NCBI GenBank assembly: GCA_010015745.1
Contig: ML978161.1
Location: 434,001-498,000 of the forward strand
Length of the DNA stretch: 64,000 nucleotides
Source: Setomelanomma holmii
Taxonomy: Eukaryota; Ascomycota; Dothideomycetes; Pleosporales; Phaeosphaeriaceae
Reading direction: 5' to 3'
Shown here in pieces: positions 32,945 through 43,317 of this stretch (positions are counted from its first letter, which is position 1; each line of letters starts with the position of its first letter). Made by a program: the position numbers and the translations under genes. Under the pieces are notes generated by a model. That model searched no databases and had not been told where the DNA came from. It saw only the letters and a list, made by a program, of their open reading frames with translations.

Positions 32945-33998
32945 CTACCCACCTCCATACTTTCGCACCAATGCTTTCATGATACTCACCGCTCCGCCTT
33001 TGTAGCCGCCACCAAACAACGCATAGTGGTTCAGGTGGTGGTACAGCTCGTACAGCTTCACACGATCTTCGTACTCGTCGACAGGCTCTGTTTTGGGGCA
33101 CAGCTCATGATACTCCTTCAAGAAGCTCCCACCGAAGCCGCCGAACATCTTCATAATGCCGAGCTCGTACTCGTTATGAGCGTAGCATGCTGAGGAGTCG
33201 TAGATGACGTCTTCGGGTTCGCCCTTTGCACTACCAATTATGCCCACGCTGGCGTTGCCGCTCCACAAGTCGCCGTGTACTACAACCGGAGTAATGCCTT
33301 TGCCATCATTCAGGTGGCCATCTGCAAGCAAGCGCGGCACGACTTTCGAAACAGTAGATTCCACAAGCGTGCGTAGCTCCTTGTCGCTGCCATTTGACTT
33401 CTCGGCTCGCCGCAATATGGAGCGCAGCCGATTTTCAGCATAGAAATCAGCCCAGCTCTCCTTGTAGCTGTTGTCTTGTGGTGTGTCTCCACAGCACGTA
33501 GTCACGGGAAAACCGAACTGAGGCTTGTCGTAGCCATCTGGTATTGGGGCAGGTGTGGTGTGCAGCTTCGCAAGCTTCGCAGCTAGCGACTGCGCTTTGG
33601 ACGACTTCGATGCAGACCGCGACGTCAAGTGGAGGAAGTCTGTCACGAGGAACGATGTTTGCGGTTGCGATTCGAATTGGCCGTGGCCGAGGGACTGTGG
33701 GCAGAGCGTAGGCACGGCGCTGTGAATGGCTTTGAGAGACGCGTCTTCGCCTTATCGCGCTGTCAGCGTGTCAATGTCTTGCATCACGTGTCATTTACCA
33801 CTACATACCTTCGAACATGACCCGCGCATCTTGCCCGCTACCCGTCTTCATGAAGAAGGACTTCTCGGTGCCATCTTGGAACTTTGATACAATCTTTGAC
33901 GTCGATGCGGAGCTGCAACCACCGCCACCTGCAGAAGCGACGCTTGTTGTCGCGGTATCGGGACCGAGGAGCTTTACGACTGCTGGATCGAGTTTCAT
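32945..33998 (-). CDS. Fructosamine/ketosamine-3-kinase family protein
   Basis: Exons (minus) are 33998-33809 and 33750-32945 (331 residues). The family phosphorylates ketosamines on glycated proteins so that they fall apart (deglycation). Visible features are the N-lobe KFQDGTEKSFFMKTGSG with a Lys for ATP, the catalytic-loop-like VVVHGDLWSGN, and YDSSACYAHNEYELGIMKMF, the metal-binding region of the aminoglycoside-kinase fold. I chose MKLDP as start. An ATG 15 codons upstream is also in frame. The intron GTATGT...ATAAG joins MFEG to EDASL in phase. The stop is 107 bp from the end of the convergent cutinase gene. Confidence 0.9.
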
Positions 33999-34701
33999 GC
34001 TGAAAGCTGTAGTGTGTTTGCGCATGTAATTGAACATCTCTAACGGTTGAGACGCGATGATGAGCACTCATAGTGGTGTCAGGTCTGACGTCACTGCTTT
34101 TCGACTACCAGAAGTCACATCTGTGGTTCTGTGACCCTGCACTCGTACCATAACTCCTCCGATATCATCCTGGTTCTATCGAGAGGATTCATACGCGACG
34201 CGGACGCAAAGAAGTCACGAAGACACAGCAGGATTCCGAGATGATCGAAAACACCATATTACCTCGCATTGAAAGCGTTGTCGATAGCATCAGAAATACA
34301 ATGCTACCTCCCGTTTTGAGTGTTCAATACCATTCAAGCATCTGGCCAGCCTCACGGCATGCCCACACGGGCGTTGCAGACCCTGGTAACGAAATAGGCA
34401 AGGCTTCAGCCTGCCGTGCAGCAATGCAGGTGTGAGCCCCAACCTTGGAGTCGCTTCTCCATCTCTCTGCAACTACACAGCAACCGAAAATCTTTATATG
34501 AGGCTTAGACTTCCGCATTTTATCAGCGCCGATCGGATGGTCAGATTTTGAGGTGGACAAGACGCCCTACTTGCTTGGACTGGTCTGCCAAAGAAATCCG
34601 CCGTACAGCCTTGTGCCAGCCGCGGCAGTATCTCAGTCGCCACGGACTGAGGGACAGAACGCTGCGCTGAAGGCACTCAGCTATAGCGAATCGAGTCGAA
34701 C
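33999..34701. other. Intergenic
   Basis: No gene or clear element in these 703 bp between divergent fructosamine kinase and HET genes. Confidence 0.5.
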
Positions 34702-36384
34702 ATGTCTTCGACTGTATACCACCCAATCTCCGTATATCAGACACGGATCATCTTGCTCCATGGGCACAATGGCGCTCCAGCGTCTCCCATCGAAATAAGC
34801 CTGCGTAGCGCTGACCTCGTGCATCCAAACTTCAAAGGCATCGGTCTAAGATCGCCCACTCACGCAGAAGACTCAATTGTGAGCTGCGTTGCTTTATCCT
34901 ACACATGGGGCGAGACCACCACGAAGAAAAAAATCATCTGCAACAAATTTTCCTTCACGATCACGCAAAATTCGCACGATGCGCTCGACGTACTCCGCCC
35001 TCTTGATGGTGGCTGGAGATATCTTTGGTTCGACGCCATCTGTATCAATCAGAGCGATATGGAAGAGCGAGCTCGACAAGTGCAGAACATGTTGCTAATC
35101 TACAAAGGTGCGGTGAAGGTCATTGCATGGCTAGGGCCGGCTCATGAAAGGACACACAACGCATTGATCGCGGCTGGTTAGGGCAACAAGCAATCGTACT
35201 TCAACCTTTCGAACATTTCCTGCAACTTTGACAATGTCCACGCCGGAATGGAAGATCTATACTCAAGGAGACGGTTCAAGAGAATGTGGGTGCAGCAGGA
35301 GGTGTTCGCCGCTAAAACTCTGAGAATGCAGTGTGGTTCACAAGAGTTTAAGTGGTACGACGCCTTGTCAGATCCCACTCACCTCTTTCCTCCAGAGCGC
35401 ATTATGGATGTGACAGCAGAGCCGGCCCTGCGGTCCAAGAAGAGGTCGGAAGCATTAACTATGACGAACGACGATCAAGATTTGCTGAAAGTTCATGTGG
35501 CTTCTATCGTTGCGCTTCGAAATCATAACACGGCTCATCTCAACTGCTTTGAGCGATTCTGGAGGGCTTCAAGTCGGCCAGACTTTATTGAGACTCTGCT
35601 AAGCACGGGGATGCTGGAAGCTTCGGATCCAAGAGATTTTATATACGCAGTACTAGGTAAAATGGCCTCGATCGTAGTATGCCGTTCATTGACCTCATTT
35701 CTGTTAGGTACGACAGAGTTTCCATCAAGGCCAATGTCCCACGAGGCCTGGAAGAGAGGAGATGACACAAGCATTTTCATCCCCATCGATTACCCTGTGA
35801 AACTAGTCGACGTTCTGGCCTTGGTCACGAGAGCTCTAGTCGTGTCACATGGCCTCAATATGATTAAGGAATTCAAAGTACCTGCACTCACTTCGGCCAT
35901 GTCGCGGGAACAACATATGCTATCTTGGGTCATCGATTGGCGACTCGCAGCAAGAAATTTTGTTTCGATATCAGACACCCCATACCACAACATGTTCGCA
36001 AATGGCGTTCAGACGATGGAACAATCGTGCGCGAGTCACCCAAGATTCAACAGAGAAAAGAAGCGCGGTACAGATCCTCTCCAAAGACTCACACTCCACG
36101 GCACCATTATCAGCGACTTCTATGCTCGTCACAATTGTGTATGGGAGAAAAGGAGGCGACTGCCATATAGTGATAAAAGGCGCTGGAGTATCCCGGGTGG
36201 TACAAGTGGTAATGACATCGTCGTCTGCCTCAACAGACGTATGTCTTGTAACGAACAAGTCTCACTTGAGGCTGATGGAGATTTATGGCTGTTGAGGCCT
36301 CATTTAGTAGAAAAGGACGAGTACGCACTCGTTGCGTACCTAAACACTGAGCAAAGACATAGTCATGCCTTCTATGATAACTGA
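34702..36384 (+). pseudogene. HET-domain protein with a single in-frame TAG
   Basis: Read as one frame this is a 560-residue heterokaryon-incompatibility (HET) protein. The HET domain shows CVALSYTWGE, YLWFDAICINQSD and KVIAWLGPAH in the N-terminal part, then RRFKRMWVQQEVFA and the long variable C-region to TGA at 36382-36384. HET proteins trigger cell death when unlike strains fuse. Codon 160 (35179-35181) is TAG. The sequence between W-L-G and the RMWVQQEV block has the usual length only if that codon is passed. No donor and acceptor in matching phase would splice it out. There is no frameshift. It may be a young nonsense allele, or the stop may be bypassed; see findings. Confidence 0.8.
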
Positions 36385-36885
36385 TACTGGCAGGAGGAGG
36401 AAGATGAAGAAACTGATCGGCCTGACTTCAAACGGTCGCCATACCACCCGTTGGCGGTGAGCCCGATAGACAAAGACATCGACTTTATGATCAAGCCGAG
36501 GGACTGGGATTCGGTCCAGATGCGGGAGTTCACAATCGTCTGACAGCCTGAGCTGCTGCATCACAACGCTAACGGGCAAGCATCCGAGATGTTTCAAGCA
36601 AAACACGCCATTCCAAGACGTGGCAATATCAAACTTGATCGATCTTCTATGAATGTACAAGACCCCGCTTTGTGATATTCTTTTTGGCGGCGAGTATCCG
36701 ATCATGCGTTCAAAAGCTAGGACTCTTGAGGGCTTCACCATTTTAACCTGAGTAAGTGAGTCATATATCATGTTCTGTTCAGAACTGCGTTGATATCCTG
36801 GGGAGTAAGGGTGAGAGTGAGAGTGAGAGTACTCCTGAGAAGTAGTCTCCTGTGTCTTACCATTATTGCATGATCATGGTTTGTT
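36385..36885. other. Intergenic with a short GTGAGA repeat
   Basis: No gene. Apart from the microsatellite at 36811-36830 I see nothing. Confidence 0.5.
36811..36830 (+). repeat. (GTGAGA)n microsatellite
   Basis: Three and a third perfect GTGAGA units stand in non-coding sequence. Confidence 0.8.
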
Positions 36886-38013
36886 GTGGTAAAAATTAAA
36901 CTGTCGAATGGTCTAGAACTTCGCGGCGCAGTCACACTGCAGGTCGACTCAGACCCCTTGCAGCAAGCCTGCAGCACTCAACAAAATCGCCCTTTACCAC
37001 TGTATACAACTCACAACACCCTTTCGTCTCAGTCACATCCCTCCTGGGAGGTCTGTGGAAGATCCCACTCGTTGGACTTCAGGACGGACCTTCGCAATGG
37101 TAAAATATCCAAGACGCAGCATACATTCTCTGGTAAGCCTCCGAGCATCGAGATGTCGACGCGCTCCAGGCTGCACTGAAGGATCACTATTCCGACCCCA
37201 AGTTGACAGCCGTAGATCTTCATACAGGCATAAACCTCAGCAGGAGGGCAGTTCTAGTGTGCACCCATGGAAAGATCACCATTGCATGTGAAGGTTCGGA
37301 TCCGAACGAGCTTCCCCAGAACGCATGGGCAAATGCGAAGGGCCCGAAGTGGTGGGACATACCATATCCCGTACACAACGATGGCAATCGAGTGCATAGT
37401 TTCTTTCGGGACATGTGGCATGGGATGCGAAAAGCCGCGTCCGATGAGCTTTCGAAAGCTGTCGACGGCATCTTGGCTCAGGGCACTACTCCCAAGCAGA
37501 TCGTCGTGACTGGTTTCTCTATGGGCGGAGGTGTGAGCACGTAAGTGGAAGCTGCGTCTGTTTGCGCATGAGTCTATCGGAATTCCACTAACTTCCACGG
37601 AAAGGATGGCATTTACGGACATCGTCGAGCACATTCGAAATACCTGGGGCTCTCAGTAGTCTTCAACTCAGGCATGGGCGGCAGACAGCAATCTCGGTTC
37701 TCTGCTGCAGCATTTGACGTTTGCTGCTGTCGCCGCTGGAGATCAGGGCTTTCACACGGTCCTCAACAATCTGTATGAACGCTACCAAATCAAAGCTTGG
37801 GATTTCATGAGCCACAGAGATTGGACAGTGCATACACATCACTTTGCCTTTCGGTCTTGGAGGGGTCATCGCTATATACTCCCTGAAGCGGTAGTGCAGC
37901 ATTGTGGCGCTGAATTTGGGCCTCAAGGGCACTTCATTCTCGGTTGTCTTAAGGCGGCGGAATGGATGGAGTCGAATGGAACAGATCAGGTGAAATCGGC
38001 ATATTCATATTGA
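36886..38013 (+). pseudogene. Class 3 lipase-type alpha/beta hydrolase, dead
   Basis: Protein-like sequence begins without an ATG in frame 1 (KIKLSNGLELRGAVTLQVDSD). It shifts by -1 to frame 0 near 36960-36980 and continues through TSLLGGLWKIPLVGL, ALQAALKDHYSDP, HGKITIACEGSDP and the nucleophile elbow VTGFSMGGG. After a GTAAGT intron at about 37542-37604 it ends with HVLP-like GHRYILPEAVV and GPQGHFILG, the end of the lipase fold. Stops interrupt the frame: TAA near 37104, TAA at 37134-37136 and TAG near 37657. With a lost start, a shift and three stops it cannot make an enzyme. Fungal relatives are intracellular lipase-class-3 proteins; the substrate is unknown. Confidence 0.7.
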
Positions 38014-38207
38014 GAGATAGAAGCAGGGCAGACATCGAACCAGATGTCGTAAGTCAACAATAGCAAGCAGGGAAGATACGCGTCCCAGTTCCATAGATCA
38101 GTCGCAGGAAACTGCTTTCTCAGCGGTACCCTTTATGCTATATAGACGTGAGCTTGTCTACTGATGCGATCAAAGCTGACCATATTCAGGCCCACCTCAG
38201 TACCAAC

Positions 38208-39792
38208 CTATGAGTCCAAATCGCCCACAGCATCATCAAGTCGCAACACCACGACGCCCTCCTCGTACTCAGCCACCGGATGCATCTCCGTATACCAGTT
38301 TATCCACTTCCCATAATCTAGTGTCTCGTCCTCTTCATCGAATCGCACATATTGATCATAGTTCATCGACACCCACGTCTTACCACAGAATTTTCGCAGC
38401 TCGCCATCTCCACCACGAACATAGTTTGCCTGCAGTTCTTCCTTAATCTCTAGAAAGAGCATCATCTCGCGCAGCCCACTGAATGCAAACTGGAGAAAAC
38501 ACTCGGTGTCGTCATCTAGCTCTTCATAGCGCGCTGAACGCGATCGCATGTTGAAGTCCACTTTGATCAGGCTGGGCAAAAACGCGAGGACGCCCGCGAC
38601 GTGGTGTAGGCCGGGACTATCTAACGCCTTACCATGGAGGAAGAAAGCTTTGAGCTCTTCGACGTCTCCACGGAAGATATTGGATACATGGACGTCCAGG
38701 ACGAGCACCTTCAGGCGCTGACACGGCACTAAACTCCTTAGTAGCCCTTGAAAAACAGTATGTTGCTTGGGAGACGGCGCAGGGAACGAATCATGGGGAC
38801 GGATCAATGTCGAAATGTTGGCGCAACCTTCTGGCCCTATGATCTCGAGGATAGCGCCCCAGGCCTCCGTGATGCGCTGTATCGATGCCTGTCAACTCGT
38901 AGTCGAGGTATCGCCAGAATGCGATACGGGCTTCGGTACGGACTTGTTTGCTCATCGCGCTCAGCGTGTCCAGCGCTGCGATGGTCAGTTCCTCTTGGAG
39001 CCCAACAATGCCGAGTTCGCGATGCCATGGGAGTAAACGACCCTCCTCGGTCTTGACGTTGATCTTCCACTGAAGAGTATAGCAGCCAAAAAGTGCGTAT
39101 CGATAGATTGTATTGCGGATTTCCGGTGGAAGGTCTAAGAAAGAAGTTCGACCTGGTTCTTCTTTGAAGTCACTCCGGAACATCAAGCTCTGGCGTTGCT
39201 TGACCATCGCTGCGAAAGCACGATACTCGACGCGATCATCCATATACTCATGGCGAAGATACGATTCAGGTCCCGTCTTTGCCATTTTCGTGGCCCAGTC
39301 CGGCTCCTTGCGCTCTTCTCGTTGCTTGGGCGTCATGCGGCTAAGCAAGACTTTGTCAGGATTCTTGCGCTGCCACTCGATTTGTCGCGCTGCTTCAATT
39401 TTCCAGGCTTGATACTCTTCTCGCTTTTCGCGCGCTGGACCTTCGAGAGCTTTGACCCAGTGCATTCGCTTGGGACACCCACGCAAGCCGATACCACGCT
39501 CTTTCATGAAATCCTTGAGCTCGGTATTGCTGAAGCCAGTGTAATCTGGCACGTCGGTGGTATCAAACTCGGCGCGTCGGTCCGCAGAAAGCGGAGGCGC
39601 ATCGACGCAGGGGACGGGCGGCATGTCTCCATAATCAGCGTTTAGTGGTGGTTTAGTTGTCGGTATGAGGACTCCGAGAAGATGTTTTGGACGCGTAATC
39701 GTTGGCAGTGTACTGCCTGTCGGCGCACGTTTAGGTGTACCTGAGAGAATCTTGCTATATGTTATTGGGGTATTTATCGCCTTTGGAGGCAT
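38208..39792 (-). pseudogene. SAP-like/F-box-like fungal protein A, one +1 shift
   Basis: The ATG at 39792 opens 330 codons: MPPKAINTPITY, a SAP-like helix pair (FSNTELKDFMKERGIGLRG), a charged region, then an F-box-like motif (FLDLPPEIRNTIYRYAL) and LDTLSAMSKQVRTEA. Near 38870-38890 the frame must move by +1 to reach ITEAWGAILEIIGPEGCANI, RLKVLVLDVHVSN and the acidic C-terminus ending at 38208. F-box-like motifs of this kind (LPxEIRxxIYxY) are common in dothideomycete multigene families of unknown role. A shorter relative with the same domain order lies at 50374-51675. One extra base in a GG or CC run would explain the break. Confidence 0.65.
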
Positions 39793-40218
39793 GTTGAGTG
39801 ATGTTGGTTGATGTTTTGGTTGGTATTGATGAGAGTAGAAGCGATTGTATTTAGAGGCGACTGATTTGCTTAGCGTTTAGGCTGTGGGTTATGAATTGGA
39901 AGGAACGAGGGACCGCCTTCCCGCGAGCTTAGCGCAGTGCAGTCATTCACATCGGATCCATTCACTGCCCTCTGACGAAAGCGCCCCTAGATTTTTCATC
40001 ACTTCTTGGTTAGCAAAAGATCGTGTCACCGTAATTATGGAGATGTGCAACTTCTCGCACCTATCGATGCCTCTGCCTCTGCTAAAAGTGTAAAGCATAG
40101 GCTAAGACTGCATCGTAGGCCTTCACAGGAATATCGGTAGCATGACTGGAAGCAGAATGGTTCAATGCCTTTCGCGCAATGCTACTCAGTGTTTCGATAT
40201 ACTTGCCATCTACATGCG
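39793..40218. other. Intergenic
   Basis: No gene or clear element in these 426 bp. Confidence 0.5.
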
Positions 40219-42458
40219 TCATGCGCCTCTTCGAACATTAGTACTCATGAGCGTAATCTTTTTTCCCTTTTTCTTCTTTCCACCAGGCTGCTTCTTTGGC
40301 GCCTCGTCGTCGCCTAACGACATTGCTTGTGCTTGAGCAATCATGTCCTCCTCTTGCAACAGGTCCTTCTCCCATCCCTGCAACCAGCCGTCGTCAACGT
40401 TGTGGTCCAGTTGAGGCGCTAGAGTGGGCGATGCGGACGCGATAGCTGTAGTACCCCAGACTGTTCTTGGAGCTGACGGGCTTGTTGACGGTGATGCTAG
40501 GGAAGCAAAGCCCTCTCCACGACGCGTCGGCCACGGCGGCGAGGTCGAAGTCAGATCGCCGTCAGCACCAGGTGGCGCATCGGAAACACTGCTAGGCGCC
40601 AGTGGCTGAAAGTCATCGGCTGAAAACCTCTCAGATATGCTGGGGCGCTTTCTCCGTCCGGCAGCGAATTCAGCATACTCTGCCTTCTCCGCACGTTGCC
40701 GTGCCTTCTCCTCTCGTGTCTCCTTTTCAGTGTGTTTCTTGCGTCGCTTCTCGATGTCTGGCTTGAAGCGTTCCAGAACCTCTGGAGGAACTGTGTCGGT
40801 CCAATCACACTCCAGGAAACCGACTTCGCAGCCATATGGTAAATGCCCTAGATATTTCGTGCGCTTTCGTAACTCGTCGTCGACTACATGGCCCGTGGAG
40901 ACATGCTCCACCCTTGGAAGGATGGTGGCAGGAAACGCAGCGAAGTTTCCAAACGCAGCCTTCAATATTCGAATGTCCAAGGGAGAGAGATAGTAATGGT
41001 ATAGTGCTTGATAGAAGTAATACTCAGATGGTGTGTTGTGGTGCTCGTGTTGCTGTCGATTCCTGATTTCGGCAAGTGTTGCAGGTATTCCATGGCTTGT
41101 CCTTGATGTGTGTGAAGACATGGACGTTGTCCTCTCTTTGCTGCCGTCTAATGGCGTAGATTCTGACAATGCAAGTGGCGCTGCAAAACCTTGCCCAGAT
41201 TTTGTCGCATTCTGGACGGTGTACATATCCGGTATGGTGTCTGTATCATCGTTGAAGACAATCAGCGCCCTCTTGATCTTTGGTTCCGCAGGCTTTGCTG
41301 GCATTTCTGGCGGGTTTCCGATGCCCTTGACTTTCTCTTTTGCCTCGTGTATGCTCCGAATCGCCTTCCTCATCCACTCTATGTTGTCTTCGCCAAACAT
41401 CACCTCGTCTTCCTTCTCTTGCTGCTGCAACTTGGCGATCTCCTGATCGTACTGGTCCAGCATATAGTCCTCCCCGCCTCGCATAACTCTTGCATAGTCC
41501 ATGACTTCGGCAGCGAAGTGCCAAGGAATGTCCTCGTCCTTGCCCAATGCATCGGCGCCGTCACGCGGCATAGCCAGCGTGCTTCCAGCTGGTCTAACCA
41601 CAAGTCGGAGGACGACGTCGGCCCCTTCTCGTGGTGGTTCGCCCTCTTGTCCGACATACCAGCGCACGGCCCTGGTCTCGGTGATGTACACGGTGTCGAA
41701 GCACAAAGGGCACTTCTTCGAGCGAGCGCGCTTTTCTGGAGCCTTGCCTTCGTCTTCAGAATGCATATAGCGAATGAGACACGGCAAGCAGAATATGTGA
41801 CCACATCTGGCCATTCTCGGCGCTACCGGAGTTCCGAGGCAGATGGGGCAGGAAGCTTCTTGGGAAAGCTCGGACGCCAATATTTGCAGGACATTATTCC
41901 AGTCCAGATGAACATCGGCGTCAACACTCTGTGCACGGTAATCCTTGCGAGGGTCTACGATGAAGCGGTAGTTAGCATGTACGTATCGCGCCTTGTCCAC
42001 TGCATGGTAACCTGATCCAAGACCCCAGGTCGGATTGCGCCGGGTGTTTCTGCCGTAACTGTGGGAATGGTGATTCTGCGGTCGCGGTGGGAGGCTGAAG
42101 TTCATCAGATGGGTGATGGACGTCTGCCCTTTGCGGTTGTTGAACGGACGCATGGCGAGCTGCCACAATTAGCCACTATACCAAGCCGCCACGGGCGCGC
42201 TGTACTCACCGACTCAACAATAGCATCCTCGTCGGTCTGCCTGAAGCGCTTCGAGCCCTTGTGCTGCTTCTTGGCCTGCTGATTGTTGCGTGGCGTGGGT
42301 GAAGCGCGACTAGAGGCCCCCGTTCCGACGCTACCCCGCTGCTGTCCGAAGAAGTTGACGGTATTGAGAGCGCCTGGCTGGTTCTGTGCTGGAGAAGCAG
42401 GTCCAGAAGAAGTCGTAGCTTTGGACGAAGACGCGACGGGTGGCAGCTGAGAGGACAT
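40219..42458 (-). CDS. RING-finger ubiquitin ligase, RNF10/Mag2 family
   Basis: Exons (minus) are 42458-42210 and 42159-40219 (729 residues). A low-complexity N-terminus with KKQHKGSKRFR precedes NYRFIVDP, HLDWNNVLQI and a C3HC4 RING starting at residue 187 (CPICLGTPVAPRMARCGHIFCLPC), closing with CPLCF. Then come YHYYLSPLDIRILKAAFGNF, FLECDWTDTVPPEVLERF and a coiled, charged segment. This domain order matches human RNF10 and yeast Mag2, which ubiquitinate 40S ribosomal proteins when translation stalls (family knowledge). The role here is inferred. The C-terminal Lys-rich tail (KKQPGGKKKKGKK) may aid ribosome binding. The gene diverges from the Ubp3/USP10 deubiquitinase. In yeast and humans USP10/Ubp3 removes ubiquitin from ribosomes, so the pairing is thematic. 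Confidence 0.92.
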
Positions 42459-43317
42459 CGTGGTTCCCAATCAAGGGTCCACGATGGTGCGCGACGATGA
42501 CGATGACGCTATGCGAGCGATTGTTGCAGTATCGTCACAGTTGACAAGGGGGAGAGCGCCGCGCAAAGACAATGAGAGTAAAGGAAAAGGTAGACTGGGT
42601 CAAGATAGTGGATTGGTGTCGTGTCTGGGTCCCCCAAAGGGTGACTTGGGGAAGACAGAGTCAGAGAGTGGCGGCGGGATAGATGACATGGATTTGGCCG
42701 GAGCTTCGATCACGTGCTGTACCCTGGAGAAGCCTGACAAGCCATGGTAGTGGAAAACTTCTACCTACTTCTTTCCTGTATCAAACTTGCTCTAAGTCCT
42801 AATCGACAATCATTCGCTCGTTCTGTCCGACTGGCAGAAATCTTGTAGCCAATCTTGGTTGTACTGAGTCGCTGTAAACCCAACCTTTGAGCTCTGACGC
42901 CGCCCGCACAGACGTTGCGGTTTCCGGGAGTCGTTCGCGCATTCGACGTTCTGCATCAAACTGCTGATTACCACGCCGACGCCGCACCCTTCCTCCTTCC
43001 CTGCGCCTCTTCCCGCGGGCAGTCTTTTCAGCGCTCATGTCGTGCTGATAAAAATGACCCCGCGCTCAGCTCACTGGCCCCGCCCTCCTCCGCTAGCTTT
43101 CGTGTCGCGACAGCCCTCTTCCGCATCCCAGCAATAATTTGACCACCCATCGCCGCTGCCTGCGCGCCTTGTCTGCACAGGATACCATCACCGCAGCCGC
43201 GAAAGAAGGGTATCAGCAGCTCGTCCTTCATCAAGACCCCCCGTTGCCTCACACGTTGGCCGCTTGGTCTCTACGGCCGGCGACCAGCTGTAGAGGCAAC
43301 ATCGCCGCCTGTCGCCC
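42459..43317. other. Divergent promoter between RNF10-like and USP10-like genes
   Basis: The 859 bp separate two divergent ubiquitin-pathway genes. An E-box CACGTG occurs near 42712. A basic minus-strand frame at 42799-43038 has an ATG but no family features, and I do not call it. Confidence 0.5.

Noticed and set aside
35170..35275. An intron removing the HET gene TAG
   Set aside because: GTTAGG at 35177 could be a weak donor, but no nearby AG restores the R-R-F-K-R-M-W-V frame, and the spacing is normal only if the segment is kept.
41191..42015. 274-codon plus-strand open frame opposite the RING gene
   Set aside because: It is the antisense shadow of the RNF10-like coding exon; it has no ATG context, promoter or family features.
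42799..43038. Basic 79-codon minus-strand frame with an ATG
   Set aside because: It has only low-complexity Arg-rich sequence in a GC-rich promoter or leader region and no family support.
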